A stretch of 61,933 nt of DNA from an uncultured Alphaproteobacteria bacterium (GCA_944389265.1 CALXLS010000006.1:1-61933), one strand, 5' to 3'; positions 27,076 to 38,137 are shown, numbered from the stretch's first letter. The notes: generated by a model not told the origin, from the letters alone. Translations and numbers: made by a program.

Positions 27076-28224
27076 ATGAAAAATATTTTTAAATTTATCA
27101 TGCTGCTTTTTTGTTTTCAGGTCTACGCAGCAAAAGCACAAGAAGTTTATCCGTCTGGGTACTTATCAAATGCGGCGAAAGCATGGGCAGGGTTGCTGAC
27201 TAAACTAGGACCCAGTGGCGAGATTGCTTCCTATGTTCAAGAAGCACAAGACAACAATGCATCGGCTTTTTTTGATGCTATTTCTGTCTTGGCATTTAAC
27301 AGTACAGTGATAAGCCTATTTGAAATTACACATCATATAAATCAGGCTTTTGATGTTATTTCAGAACCGATAACTGCACGCAAGAATCAGTGTACAAAGA
27401 ATCTTACGAATTGTGCTTTGTTTAGTCAGACTATTGTAATCGATGGTGAAGTTTTCGGTGCTTTTGCGGATTATGATTCAGATAATAATGGTTCTTTTAA
27501 AACGCGTAATACAGGCTTTCACATAAACGCGAAAAGTTTTGTATCCAGTGGTTGGCAGATAGGAGTGTCTTATACCAGGAGCATGACTGATACAAAAGAT
27601 AGCAAAGTATATTCTGATGCAACAAGTAATAGTATAACAATTTTTTCAGAATATCTTGCGAATAGCGGTTTCTTTATAAACATGGGGATAAATGGAGGAA
27701 ATACAAGTTGGGCTACGGACAAGAATATAGCGGGTATCATAGACGACAGCGCATACGATACAGAATTTATGGCAGGTCAAGTTAATACAGGATTTCGTAT
27801 GTATCGTGGTCGTATAACAATGACACCGCAAGTTGGTGTAAAATATGCGATTATAAACGCGGATAAATATATAGATTCTGCCGCGCAAGAATTTAAAAGT
27901 TGGTGGTATAATGCACTAACTGGATTTGCAGGGTTAAAATTGGGCTTTGATTTTATCGGCAGTGATTTTATTGTAAGACCGAATTTGAATATTGGCGGCA
28001 GTTATGATGCAAGAAGCAGGGGAACAGAAAGCCTAGAAGTACAGTTAATAGATGGTTCTTATTACGCCATACCAATAGAAAAACCGAATAGAATGGCTTT
28101 AAATGCTGGAATAGGTGTAAATGTATACGGTGCATCTTATTCTGCGGGATTGAATTATAAATTTGATATGCGTTCCAACTATATTTCTAATACGATAATG
28201 ATGAATTTGAAGATAGCATTTTAA
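27076..28224 (+). CDS. Autotransporter-like outer-membrane beta-barrel protein
   Basis: The 382-residue protein begins with a signal peptide (MKNIFKFIMLLFCFQVYAAKAQ), has a short helical passenger-like part (about 25-110), and a C-terminal barrel of about 270 residues ending in MMNLKIAF. Segment order (GEVFGAFADYD, GFHINAKSF, GWQIGVSYTRS, GFFINMGING, VRPNLNIGGSYD) follows the autotransporter translocator domain. ATG 27076 has AAGGCGAG upstream; an earlier in-frame start at 27016 lacks one. With almost no passenger, it may be a plain porin-like barrel. Confidence 0.8.
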   Translation: MKNIFKFIMLLFCFQVYAAKAQEVYPSGYLSNAAKAWAGLLTKLGPSGEIASYVQEAQDNNASAFFDAISVLAFNSTVISLFEITHHINQAFDVISEPITARKNQCTKNLTNCALFSQTIVIDGEVFGAFADYDSDNNGSFKTRNTGFHINAKSFVSSGWQIGVSYTRSMTDTKDSKVYSDATSNSITIFSEYLANSGFFINMGINGGNTSWATDKNIAGIIDDSAYDTEFMAGQVNTGFRMYRGRITMTPQVGVKYAIINADKYIDSAAQEFKSWWYNALTGFAGLKLGFDFIGSDFIVRPNLNIGGSYDARSRGTESLEVQLIDGSYYAIPIEKPNRMALNAGIGVNVYGASYSAGLNYKFDMRSNYISNTIMMNLKIAF

Positions 28225-28256
28225 ATATTAATATATATATGCTATAATTCATTATT

Positions 28257-29075
28257 ATGAGAAAAGTAGGGTTATACGGTTTTTTACTATGTGGTTTTAC
28301 TTGCTGTAATTTGTACGGTGCAAGTTTATTAAAACCGCAGAGTTTTCCAAAAACATTTGAAGATTTGACATTTACACAGCGTATGGAAGTACTTTCAGAT
28401 GGATATGAGGTTTTAGAAACTACATATGATGCAAACGGGCGTTGTATATCTGGTTGTGCTTATCAAGGAATTACGCTTATGGATGATATGAAACGCTCTG
28501 AACAAAATACCACTGCTGCGCGTCAACAAATGTATAACTTAGGTTATCAAATTGGTGCAGATAATGTTTTTGTTAAACCAGAGCCTGAAAAAACGCAAAC
28601 AAATACTCCGCAAAGTGTAATTGTGCAAAACGCGCCAAGATGTACCCCTGTTAAATCAGATATACCTGTGGGACAGACTGAACCAGTTGGCGAGCCTTTA
28701 GTTGGGCACCCAAGAATAACTTCTTCTTATGGTTTTAGAAAGCACCCTGTGACAGGCGAATATAAAGGGCATAATGGTATAGATTTTGCGGCACCGATTG
28801 GAACATCTGTTTTTTCGCCTGCTACTGGAACAGTTGCAGCGGTATGGAAAGATAGTTCTTGTGGAAACGGGGTAAAAATTACGCATTCAAATGGTTATGA
28901 AACAGTTTATTGTCATTTAAGTAAGCAATTAGTTGAGAAGGGCGAAAGTGTATCTGCAGGGTGCGAAATCGCAAAAACGGGTAATACAGGTATATCAACT
29001 GGACCACACTTGCATTATTCTATTAAGTACAATGGAAATTATACAAATCCTAAAGATTGGATAGGTCGTAATTAA
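28257..29075 (+). CDS. Secreted M23-family metallopeptidase
   Basis: This second M23 protein of 272 residues has a signal peptide (about 1-21, followed by ASLL), an unassigned N-terminal region, a Thr/Pro/Gln-rich linker (about 105-125) and an M23 domain with zinc ligands in HNGIDF and HLHYS. All ligands are present, so murein endopeptidase activity is likely. A TATAAT at 28243-28248 is 8 nt before the ATG and no Shine-Dalgarno is seen. Its last bases overlap the convergent Smr gene. Confidence 0.88.
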   Translation: MRKVGLYGFLLCGFTCCNLYGASLLKPQSFPKTFEDLTFTQRMEVLSDGYEVLETTYDANGRCISGCAYQGITLMDDMKRSEQNTTAARQQMYNLGYQIGADNVFVKPEPEKTQTNTPQSVIVQNAPRCTPVKSDIPVGQTEPVGEPLVGHPRITSSYGFRKHPVTGEYKGHNGIDFAAPIGTSVFSPATGTVAAVWKDSSCGNGVKITHSNGYETVYCHLSKQLVEKGESVSAGCEIAKTGNTGISTGPHLHYSIKYNGNYTNPKDWIGRN

Positions 29076-29443
29076 TCTTTTATTTTTCTAAATTTTACAG
29101 CAAAACTTCCATTATTGATAGGCGTCACAGACAGAAAACGGTTAGATATAATACTGTCGCGTGCCCATTGTTGAAACTTGATTTTCAGAATCCCACTAGC
29201 ACCTGTAATAATAGTTGCACTTTTTACACCGCTATGTATTAAATCATTTATTGCATTCCATGCTTGTTCTTCTGTGTATTGATGTAAATCAAGTTTTGCA
29301 TAATTATTAGGGTAATTTGGGGTGTTTCTAGGAATTCTTGTAGATAAATGTAATTCAGTTCGCACTTGCTTTGCTGTATCTGGTGCTGGTGCAAAGTCGG
29401 ACGTTACCATATTTTCAATATCTGCATCTGATAATTTTTTCAT
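29072..29443 (-). CDS. Smr-domain protein
   Basis: The 123-residue protein has an Smr (MutS2 C-terminal-like) domain over about residues 48-123: LDLHQYTEEQA, IITGASGI and the terminal strand. Smr domains are nucleases acting on DNA or RNA, and bacterial ones rescue collided ribosomes. The usual HGKG loop is changed to TGASG, so the family call is good but activity is uncertain. Confidence 0.85.
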   Translation of the reverse strand: MKKLSDADIENMVTSDFAPAPDTAKQVRTELHLSTRIPRNTPNYPNNYAKLDLHQYTEEQAWNAINDLIHSGVKSATIITGASGILKIKFQQWARDSIISNRFLSVTPINNGSFAVKFRKIKD

Positions 29444-29486
29444 GAATTACAGTATAAAACAAAAAATCCAGAAATCAAAGCAACAA

Positions 29487-29509
29487 AAAACGCCCTAATT
29501 AGGGCGTTT
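29487..29509 (-). terminator. rlpA terminator
   Basis: AAACGCCCTAATTAGGGCGTTT is a near-perfect palindrome with a T6 run on the minus strand, just past the rlpA stop. Confidence 0.85.
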
Positions 29510-29529
29510 ATTCGTTTTAGTGTTTGTTA

Positions 29530-30429
29530 TTAAATGCTATCTGCATTTACCCAGCGACCATCTTTCAACAAACCTGGTGCCATACCTTCATTAGCACGCA
29601 AAGCATCGATTACGCTACGTGCCTGGGTTGCGTCTAAGTTAATGATACGAACTTTATACATATCACCTTCTTGAACTACAACCGCATTACCATATGCCTG
29701 CATTCTTGCGGCCAAGGCGTCTGCGCTATCTTGTGCATAAAAAGCGGCTAATTGTACACTGTATTCACCACTTGTTGCAGGTTGCGCAACAGGTGCCTGG
29801 GTTGTTGTCACAACAGTTGTTTCAACTGCAGGTTGTGTAACTGTATTAGTTGTGGTTTGAGTTAAACCTAATGTTGCATTCTTTACCATTGTAGATTCTT
29901 CTGCCATAACCTGAACTTGGACTTTAGATTGTCCGTTCATACCAATTTTTTGTGCTGCAGCAGGTGACAAATCCATTATACGAGTATTAACAAAAGGGCC
30001 ACGATTATTTACACGAACAACAACTGATTGACCGTTATCTAAGTTCGTTACGCGCGCGATTGTCGGTAATGGCAATGTTTTACTTGTCGCAACCATTTGG
30101 TTGATATCAAAGACTTCACCATTGCTGGTTTTTGTGCCATTTAATTCTGCTGGAATAATACCTGCAATACCTGTTTGATTATAATTCAAATCTTCTACAG
30201 GGATATACTGTACATCCTCTACTTTATAAGCACTGCCAACGTAATATTTTGGTGCAGGGGCCAGCAAATATGTATTATTCAAGGAATTTGTATCTGTCGT
30301 GATTAAGGTTTCTTCACCGAACCCGTCTGCAGAACCGTAACCATTCATAGAACTTGTGTCTGTTGTACTAAGGTCTGTACAACCTGACAGAACAGCAGTT
30401 AAAACTGCTAATGAAACTAGTTTCTTCAT
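29530..30429 (-). CDS. rlpA: RlpA-family lipoprotein with SPOR domain
   Basis: RlpA binds denuded glycan at the septum, and in Pseudomonas it is a lytic transglycosylase. The 299-residue protein has a lipobox LSGC (Cys17), a double-psi beta-barrel (about 90-165) and a C-terminal SPOR domain (about 222-297, GEYSVQLAAF). The barrel reads ATSKTLPLPT and VNNRGPF where active RlpA proteins have AAHKTLPL and VNDRGPF. Both expected catalytic residues (His and Asp) are therefore replaced, by Ser and Asn. It is probably a structural septal protein. AAGGAG precedes the ATG. Confidence 0.9.
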   Translation of the reverse strand: MKKLVSLAVLTAVLSGCTDLSTTDTSSMNGYGSADGFGEETLITTDTNSLNNTYLLAPAPKYYVGSAYKVEDVQYIPVEDLNYNQTGIAGIIPAELNGTKTSNGEVFDINQMVATSKTLPLPTIARVTNLDNGQSVVVRVNNRGPFVNTRIMDLSPAAAQKIGMNGQSKVQVQVMAEESTMVKNATLGLTQTTTNTVTQPAVETTVVTTTQAPVAQPATSGEYSVQLAAFYAQDSADALAARMQAYGNAVVVQEGDMYKVRIINLDATQARSVIDALRANEGMAPGLLKDGRWVNADSI

Positions 30430-30496
30430 TTAGGACTCCTTACATTCTTGATATAAATTTTATCATATCTTGAGCCCACTTTCAACTTTATTTTGA

Positions 30497-31957
30497 CTAT
30501 ATTTTTCTATCTATTATGTATGCTAGTGGCAGGTATATGACTGCGAATCCCGCGATAGATATAAACAGCATCCAAATACTTGTGATAGGTATTTGCCACA
30601 GTACGGCACCAAGTAAAATGGAAAGGGCAGAGAACGCAAGTATTGCTTTTATCGCGCGTTTGTCAGTACGGAATAGACCGCGTTTTTTACAGGCACGTCC
30701 CAAAAGATAGTTTTTCAAATATCCACTAATAACTACGCCGACTGGAATCGCTAAATACCCTATAAATGGAAATGCTGCAAGGTAGATAACAGAAGCCGCA
30801 CCAAGAGAAATCATACTTGTTTTAACTGGTGTTCTTACATCTTGACTTGCATAAAGGGTTTTGCTGTAAATCTGACTAATCATCATTGCAGGTAATACGA
30901 AGACTTGTATCATTATAGCGATTGCCACAGCGTGGGTAGAATGTGAAGTCCACGCACCATATTCAAATAAGTATTTTATAATAGGTTCTGCTAGAACAAA
31001 TAATCCAACCAAGCAAGGCATTATTAGCATCATGGAACGGCGCATAGAAGAATTCTGCTGTATATAAACGCTTCGCATATTCTTTTCTGCCAGCGCATTA
31101 GATATGGAAGACATAAGAACTGTACCGACCGCTAAACCTATCATAGCGAAGGGAAGTTGTACGATTCTATCTGAATAGTATAACCAAGAAACGGCACCAT
31201 TTTGGAAACTTGCGACCAAAGTGCCTATGATAATAGTGATTTGATAAAAACCGTTTCCAACGATGCTTATTCCAAGACGTTTAAAAAGGCTTTTAATACC
31301 AGGGGTCCATTTAGGTTTAATAAGGTGCAAACCGAAATGTTTTTTTCTGATTCTGCCCCAAAGCACACCGAATTGAATTATGCCAGACAGAACAACCGTT
31401 CCCGCCATGATGTAAAGAATTGTGCCTGACGAGAAAAAGGCGGCCAACAATAATGCGCATATCAGCATTATATTAAGCAGAACTGGCATAAATGCGGCCA
31501 GCAAGAACTTAGAGAAAGCGTTAAGAATTGCTGATAAGAATGCCGCACCACAGACAAAGATTACATAAAAGAACATAATTCTGGAAATAAGAACAGTAAG
31601 TTCCATTTTCCCTGGGTCTTCGGCAAAACCTGGTGCCAGAATCCAGACAACAATAGGCATTAATATTTCAAATACGATGGTTATGCCCAGTAAAATCGTC
31701 ATTAACCAAGAAAAGACATTTTTTGCAAAGTTATCGTCTTTTTTTAGGTCGGTGTACATAGGGATAAATATCGCAGACAGCGCACCTTCACCTAACAAGT
31801 CACGGAAAAGATTAGGCAGTTTAAATGCTGCAAGAAAGATGTCGGACAATCGTCCAGCACCTAAAACGCGTGCGATTAACATGTCGCGGATAAAGCCGAA
31901 TATACGACTTATTCCTGTCATCGCACCCACACCGAAAATATGTTTGCCTAGTTTCAT
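30497..31957 (-). CDS. murJ: Lipid II flippase MurJ
   Basis: MurJ flips lipid II across the inner membrane for murein synthesis. The 486-residue protein has about 14 membrane helices and the MOP-superfamily pattern, including SRIFGFIRDMLIA, FKLPNLFRDLLGEGALSAIFIP (conserved Arg and Glu/Asp residues) and an Arg-rich loop. ATG 31957 fits the family N terminus and lies 7 nt after TATAAT; the in-frame GTG at 31975 lies upstream of that box. Confidence 0.95.
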   Translation of the reverse strand: MKLGKHIFGVGAMTGISRIFGFIRDMLIARVLGAGRLSDIFLAAFKLPNLFRDLLGEGALSAIFIPMYTDLKKDDNFAKNVFSWLMTILLGITIVFEILMPIVVWILAPGFAEDPGKMELTVLISRIMFFYVIFVCGAAFLSAILNAFSKFLLAAFMPVLLNIMLICALLLAAFFSSGTILYIMAGTVVLSGIIQFGVLWGRIRKKHFGLHLIKPKWTPGIKSLFKRLGISIVGNGFYQITIIIGTLVASFQNGAVSWLYYSDRIVQLPFAMIGLAVGTVLMSSISNALAEKNMRSVYIQQNSSMRRSMMLIMPCLVGLFVLAEPIIKYLFEYGAWTSHSTHAVAIAIMIQVFVLPAMMISQIYSKTLYASQDVRTPVKTSMISLGAASVIYLAAFPFIGYLAIPVGVVISGYLKNYLLGRACKKRGLFRTDKRAIKAILAFSALSILLGAVLWQIPITSIWMLFISIAGFAVIYLPLAYIIDRKI

Positions 31958-31964
31958 AGTTTCG

Positions 31965-31994
31965 ATTATACTCACCTTTAAGATATAAAATCAA
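31965..31994 (-). promoter_or_regulatory. murJ promoter, leaderless
   Basis: On the minus strand TTGATT (31989-31994), 18 bp, TATAAT (31965-31970), then 7 nt to the ATG. Confidence 0.75.
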
Positions 31995-32009
31995 GACAGG
32001 AATAAAACG

Positions 32010-32774
32010 ATGAAAAAAATATTTACATTGTTCGGATTGATTGCGGTTTTATCTGGGTGTGCTGGTACTGATAAAGAAATAGAAGCAGATAAACCACTAA
32101 AAGAAATATACGAAACTGCATATGCAGAATTTAATGATGAAGATTACGAGACTGCTGCAAATGAGTTTTTAAAAGCAGAAAGTCAATATCCTTCCAGTTC
32201 ATGGGCGCCAGATGCGCTGGTTATGGCTGCATATTCGCAGTATATGGACAAAGATTTTGCAGGTGCGCTATTGACGACAGATAGGTTTATGAGATTTCAT
32301 CCAGGTCACAGGGACGTTCCTTATGTGTTATATTTGCGTGGTATGTGCTATTATCGTCAAGTTAGTGATGTCAGACGTGAACCAGGTATGTCTGCGTATG
32401 CTTTACAGCAATTTCAACAGTTAGTTGAAAGATTCCCGAAATCAGAATATGCGAAGAACGCAGAGAATAAAATTACTATTTTAAAGAATTATATTGCAGG
32501 TAAAGTTATGTATTCTGCGCGTTCTGATATGCAGAAGCAAAATTGGCCAAGTGCTATATCAAGGTTGCAATCGATAGTATCTGGTGCACAAGAAACAGTT
32601 ATGACACCAGAAGCGTTGTTTAGGTTGAAAGAGTGTTATACTGCTATTGGTTTGCCAGAACAAGCACAAGGTTATGCGGATATGTTAAAACTTAACTTCC
32701 CAGATAACGAGTGGACCAAGAAGTTAGAAAAGAAATCTGAAGAATTTGAAAATGTAGCAGAGTCAGAAAAATAA
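32010..32774 (+). CDS. bamD: Outer-membrane assembly lipoprotein BamD
   Basis: BamD is the essential lipoprotein partner of BamA in outer-membrane protein insertion. The 254-residue protein has a lipobox LSGC (Cys17) and five TPR-like helical pairs: YETAYAEFNDEDYETAANEFLKAESQYP-type repeat 1, YSQYMDKDFAGAL, the RFMRFHPGHRDVPYVLYLRGMCYYRQ signature, and RFPKSEYAKNAENKI. AGGAA lies upstream of the ATG. It is divergent from murJ and supplies the machinery for the several barrel proteins in this window. Confidence 0.94.
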   Translation: MKKIFTLFGLIAVLSGCAGTDKEIEADKPLKEIYETAYAEFNDEDYETAANEFLKAESQYPSSSWAPDALVMAAYSQYMDKDFAGALLTTDRFMRFHPGHRDVPYVLYLRGMCYYRQVSDVRREPGMSAYALQQFQQLVERFPKSEYAKNAENKITILKNYIAGKVMYSARSDMQKQNWPSAISRLQSIVSGAQETVMTPEALFRLKECYTAIGLPEQAQGYADMLKLNFPDNEWTKKLEKKSEEFENVAESEK

Positions 32775-32801
32775 AAAATCCGGTTTATTACCGGATTTTT
32801 T
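32774..32801. terminator. Bidirectional terminator
   Basis: AAAAATCCGGT/ACCGGATTTTT with a short loop; serves bamD and dcd. Confidence 0.85.
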
Positions 32802-33510
32802 AACGCACTTTTTCAATTTGGATTTTTGCCGCTGCCGTTGGGCCAATTTGACCGTTATAGTGACTTGCTTTATTTAAGTCATATGGTTTGCGTTTGCCGA
32901 TAAATGTTTCATAATAAATTTGTCCGATACGCATATATGGGTATACAATTGTTGGATATAAAGTTCTTATTTCCAAAGTCCAAGTACCACAGAAACCGTC
33001 GTCACCGCGTCCCGCAGTGTGGTGGTTTAAGATAAAGTTTCGACCAACAGAAGACTTACCGTCAATATAAGGAAATAAATTTCTTGTTTCTGTATATTCA
33101 ACGGTAGAACCCAGATATCCTATTTGTGGTGATAGTATTAACCCTGTTTCTGGTATCTTGATTTCGATGGTTTCATGAGATTCTTCAGAACATGGGTCTA
33201 GTGTATATTGGGGGTTGCGAATATCATATTTATATGAATTTTTAATAAAATCTTTATAAAATGCTTTATTCTCGAACCAGTCGCTCATGTCGTGCAAAGA
33301 TATGTCGCCTTTATATTCAATGGCTGGTTTCATACCTTTGGGTAAGGTGTTTTTATATATTTTCAATGTATCTGCCAGGTGTAAGTCGTAACTATTACTT
33401 CCTAGACATTTCTCGTCAAAAGGAGTTATTATAATATCAGGTTTGCTATCTTGATTCTTTTTATTCATAAAATTCATTCTGTGCAAAATTTCTGGTCCAG
33501 TTAATTGCAT
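32800..33510 (-). CDS. dcd: dCTP deaminase family protein
   Basis: Dcd makes dUTP from dCTP for thymidylate synthesis. The 236-residue protein retains the family core: SNSYDLHL near the N terminus, GKSSVGRNFILNHHTAGRGDDGFCGTWTLEI with the catalytic Glu, and the Q-IYYE region. It is longer than E. coli Dcd (193) through an insertion at about 60-115. A bifunctional deaminase/dUTPase is possible. AAGGG precedes the ATG. Confidence 0.85.
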   Translation of the reverse strand: MQLTGPEILHRMNFMNKKNQDSKPDIIITPFDEKCLGSNSYDLHLADTLKIYKNTLPKGMKPAIEYKGDISLHDMSDWFENKAFYKDFIKNSYKYDIRNPQYTLDPCSEESHETIEIKIPETGLILSPQIGYLGSTVEYTETRNLFPYIDGKSSVGRNFILNHHTAGRGDDGFCGTWTLEIRTLYPTIVYPYMRIGQIYYETFIGKRKPYDLNKASHYNGQIGPTAAAKIQIEKVR

Positions 33511-33615
33511 TTTATAACCCTTTTTAATATATTTCCTGTGTGGAAGAATACCCTAGACGGCTTCAAATGCAAGTTTTTTATTCACTTTTGGTTTTAGTGT
33601 GCTAATGTATTTGAT

Positions 33616-34509
33616 ATGACAAAAAAGACATATTCGGGATTTATTGCAATAGTTGGGCCAACCAACGCAGGTAAAAGTACTTTGATGAACCAGATTATGG
33701 GGCGCAAGGTATCTATTGTTTCACATAAAGTGCAGACTACGCGTACTCGCTTGCGTGCGGTAAAGATGGTCGGTGACCGACAGTTGATATTTGTGGATAC
33801 ACCTGGCGTGTTTAAGCCTGCAAGACGCTTAGACAGGGCTATGGTTGGCGCCGCTATGGACGCGGTATCAGACGCAGATGCTATTTTGTTGGTGATAGAT
33901 GCGCAAAAGGGTATTACAGATACTGTTAGAAATTTGGTTGCTAAAATTAAAGATCACAAGAATTTATTTGTTGCGCTTAATAAGGCTGACGCAATAAGGA
34001 AACAAGATTTATTGCCAATTGCTGCGGAATTGTCACAAATGGCAGAATGTAAAGAAATCTTTATGATTTCTGCGCTAAAAAATGATGGTGTAAAACAGAT
34101 GCTAGATTCTTTGGCGGCAGTTATGCCAGAATCTCCGTATTTGTTTGATACAAAAGACGCGTCAGATGTGCCAGATGCTTTGTATTTATCGGAATTAACG
34201 CGTGAAAAGATATATAAATATATTCATCAAGAATTGCCTTATCATATAAACGTTTTGACAGAAAAGGTAGAGGTTGATGATGAAGGTGTATTGGATATAT
34301 ATCAGAAAATATCTGTTCAGAACGAGGCGCATAAGAAAATCGTAATCGGTCGTGGTGGGGCGCAGTTAAAGCAGATAGGTACTGCTGCCAGACATGACAT
34401 ACAAGACCAGTGGGGGGTAAACGCGCGCCTTCATTTGTTTGTACGTGTAGAGCCTGATTGGGAAAATAAAGCCGAGAACTACGAAGAACAAGGGTTGGAG
34501 TTTAAATAA
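33616..34509 (+). CDS. era: GTPase Era
   Basis: Era binds the 3' end of 16S rRNA in small-subunit assembly. The 297-residue protein has G1 GPTNAGKST (about 13-21), G3 DTPG, G4 NKAD, and a C-terminal KH domain (about 215-290) with GRGGAQLKQIG. A TAATGT box at 33603-33608 is 7 nt before the ATG with TTCACT 16 bp further up, and no Shine-Dalgarno is visible. It is separated from rnc, its usual neighbour. Confidence 0.96.
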   Translation: MTKKTYSGFIAIVGPTNAGKSTLMNQIMGRKVSIVSHKVQTTRTRLRAVKMVGDRQLIFVDTPGVFKPARRLDRAMVGAAMDAVSDADAILLVIDAQKGITDTVRNLVAKIKDHKNLFVALNKADAIRKQDLLPIAAELSQMAECKEIFMISALKNDGVKQMLDSLAAVMPESPYLFDTKDASDVPDALYLSELTREKIYKYIHQELPYHINVLTEKVEVDDEGVLDIYQKISVQNEAHKKIVIGRGGAQLKQIGTAARHDIQDQWGVNARLHLFVRVEPDWENKAENYEEQGLEFK

Positions 34510-34526
34510 AAAGAAAAAAATAAAAT

Positions 34527-35558
34527 ATGTTGCATACATCAGATTTTGATTTTGACCTGCCACCAGAACTAATAGCATCGCATCCGTTGCATCAACGCGA
34601 TGCATCCAGGATGCTTGTTGTAAAAGGTAAAGATATAGCGGATAAACATATCCGCGATTTTTTGGATTATTTGCAGCCAGGCGATGTAGTGGTTTTTAAT
34701 AATTCCAAGGTTATCCCCGCGCGGTTTAATGCATCGGGTCACGAGATAACTTTGCATACTGCGGTAAGTGACAAAGTTTGGTGGGGGTTGTGCAAAAAGT
34801 TTAATAAAATAAACATTGATGAAATTTTGACTTTGGATGACGGCACACAAGTTAAAGTTTGGGATAAAGATGATGAAAGTGGTCTAAAACTGGAATTTTT
34901 ATGTGACAATGTTTTCGCTGTTTTGGATAAAGTTGGCAAGATGCCACTACCACCATATATGAAACGCGAGGCAGAAACCGAAGACCGTGAACGTTATCAA
35001 ACAGTATATGCAGACCCCATTGGTTCAATGGCTGCACCGACCGCAGGATTGCACTTTACACCAGAATTAATGCAAGAGATAGAAACGCGTGGCGCAAAGA
35101 TAGTAAAGATAACTTTACATGTTGGGGCAGGTACTTGGATGCCTGTTAAGACAGAAGATTTATCACAGCATAAAATGCATAGCGAATGGTGCTGCATAAC
35201 GCAAGAGCAAGCAGATATAATAAATGATGCGAAACGTGTAATTGCGGTTGGAACTACATCGATGAGGACACTTGAAAGTTCGGCAATGGACAACCGTAAA
35301 TTGCCAGAAAACGAAAGAAATGCAAGGGTTGTTCCAATTTGTCGTAGTACGGATATATTTATTACACCAGGTTATAAGTTTGGTGCAGTTGATGTGTTGT
35401 TAACTAACTTTCATTTACCAAAATCTACGTTGTTTATGTTGGTATCTGCGTTTGCGGGACTTGATGAAATGAAGTCCGCATACGCGCATGCAATTGCAGA
35501 AAAGTATAGATTTTTCTCATATGGGGATTGTTGCTTGTTGTTTAAGAAGGATAATTAG
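34527..35558 (+). CDS. queA: S-adenosylmethionine:tRNA ribosyltransferase-isomerase QueA
   Basis: QueA transfers the ribosyl part of SAM to preQ1-modified tRNA, making epoxyqueuosine. The 343-residue protein shows FDFDLPPELIASHP and DASRMLVV at the N terminus, the MAAPTAGLHFTPELM motif, GAGTWMPV and the terminal TNFHLPKSTLFMLVSAFAG segment. It begins 17 bp after era, and tgt follows after 3 bp, so queA-tgt form a queuosine unit. Confidence 0.96.
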   Translation: MLHTSDFDFDLPPELIASHPLHQRDASRMLVVKGKDIADKHIRDFLDYLQPGDVVVFNNSKVIPARFNASGHEITLHTAVSDKVWWGLCKKFNKINIDEILTLDDGTQVKVWDKDDESGLKLEFLCDNVFAVLDKVGKMPLPPYMKREAETEDRERYQTVYADPIGSMAAPTAGLHFTPELMQEIETRGAKIVKITLHVGAGTWMPVKTEDLSQHKMHSEWCCITQEQADIINDAKRVIAVGTTSMRTLESSAMDNRKLPENERNARVVPICRSTDIFITPGYKFGAVDVLLTNFHLPKSTLFMLVSAFAGLDEMKSAYAHAIAEKYRFFSYGDCCLLFKKDN

Positions 35559-36990
<1,432 letters not shown>

Positions 36991-37052
36991 AAGTCTTGAA
37001 AGATTTTTGCATAATTCATAAACTAGACTTATAAAAGCAAAAGGGGAAAGAA

Positions 37053-38084
37053 ATGCCAAGAAAAAAGAAAGAGATAGAAGTCATAGATATGGGCGGTGCT
37101 AAAACCGTCAAGAAAAAGACTTCTTTTGTTACGTGGATTAAGCGTGTTTTTGCGATAGTGTCTATTATATGGATTGCGATTGTAATTTGGGCACCATTAT
37201 GGGTAAAGAATACATATTCAGAACCTATCAAGAAGTCTATTGTTGTATCAATGTTTTTTGACCTACAACGTAATATTGTTGAACAGTATGAAAAACTGTT
37301 GGACGGAATAAAAGATTCTATAAACTTAGAAAAACCAGTTGCTTTTGCAATAGATAAAGTGCGTATGGCAGAAGATGCAGTAGACAAGGTCACAGATACA
37401 ACGGCCAAGGCAAAAGATGCAACTGCCAAGGCAGAAGAAACAACTGGTAAAGTTCAAGAAACAACCGACAAAGTACAAAAATTAAGTGGGTTAGCAAGCA
37501 AGTTTGGTATAAACACAAGTGGTGTTGATAAAGCACTGGGTGAAGTAAACAAGGGTGTAGATACAGCAAATTCTGGTATTGATAAAGCAAATGAAGCAAT
37601 ACAGAAAGTAGACGATACCGCTGCGCTGGTAAACAAAAAGTTGGATGAAATAGAAACGGACTTGACCAGTGTTTTACAGATTCAAATTGATGATATGATT
37701 GATACAGCAATTAAATCTCAACTTGATAAGAACAGCGGTGGTTTGGGGACGACATTGTTAACGAACTACGGTATTGAACATGTATATCCATGGCGTCCGT
37801 CTTCATGGCCTGTTGCAACGAAGATATATAATGACTTAGAGAAATCAAGTTTAAGTACAGTTACAATCATAACGGATACAGTTAATAAGTATTTTGGTTA
37901 TGTTGCATGGGGCTTAGTAATTGCGGTATGGGCTTTGGGATTATTAATATGGATTTCCATGTTTAAGAAGACAAAAGCAATGATATCACCATTTATTGTG
38001 TGCCCAAGATGTGGTCATACATTTACGGATAAACGTACCGCATATAGTTTATTGAAGGTATTACAACCGTGGAAATGGCTGTAA
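37053..38084 (+). CDS. Membrane protein with long coiled coil and C-terminal zinc-knuckle half
   Basis: The 343-residue protein has a basic N terminus, a membrane helix (about 31-50), a long Lys/Asp/Thr heptad-rich coiled coil (about 105-205, repeating TxKA and VDKA units), a linker, a second helix (about 286-310), and a C terminus with CPRCGH followed by basic residues. Only one CxxC pair is present, so zinc binding would need dimerisation. Between its two helices the coiled coil would lie in the periplasm. TTGAAA (36996-37001) and TAAACT (37019-37024) form a promoter, with GGGGAAAG before the ATG. No family recognised. Confidence 0.65.
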   Translation: MPRKKKEIEVIDMGGAKTVKKKTSFVTWIKRVFAIVSIIWIAIVIWAPLWVKNTYSEPIKKSIVVSMFFDLQRNIVEQYEKLLDGIKDSINLEKPVAFAIDKVRMAEDAVDKVTDTTAKAKDATAKAEETTGKVQETTDKVQKLSGLASKFGINTSGVDKALGEVNKGVDTANSGIDKANEAIQKVDDTAALVNKKLDEIETDLTSVLQIQIDDMIDTAIKSQLDKNSGGLGTTLLTNYGIEHVYPWRPSSWPVATKIYNDLEKSSLSTVTIITDTVNKYFGYVAWGLVIAVWALGLLIWISMFKKTKAMISPFIVCPRCGHTFTDKRTAYSLLKVLQPWKWL

Positions 38085-38094
38085 GGACCAAACA

Positions 38095-38120
38095 AAACCC
38101 GCATTCGTGCGGGTTTTTTA
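38095..38120 (+). terminator. Terminator
   Basis: AAAACCCGCA/TGCGGGTTTT with a TTCG loop and T6. Confidence 0.9.
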
Positions 38121-38137
38121 TTTTGTATAAAAAGTGC

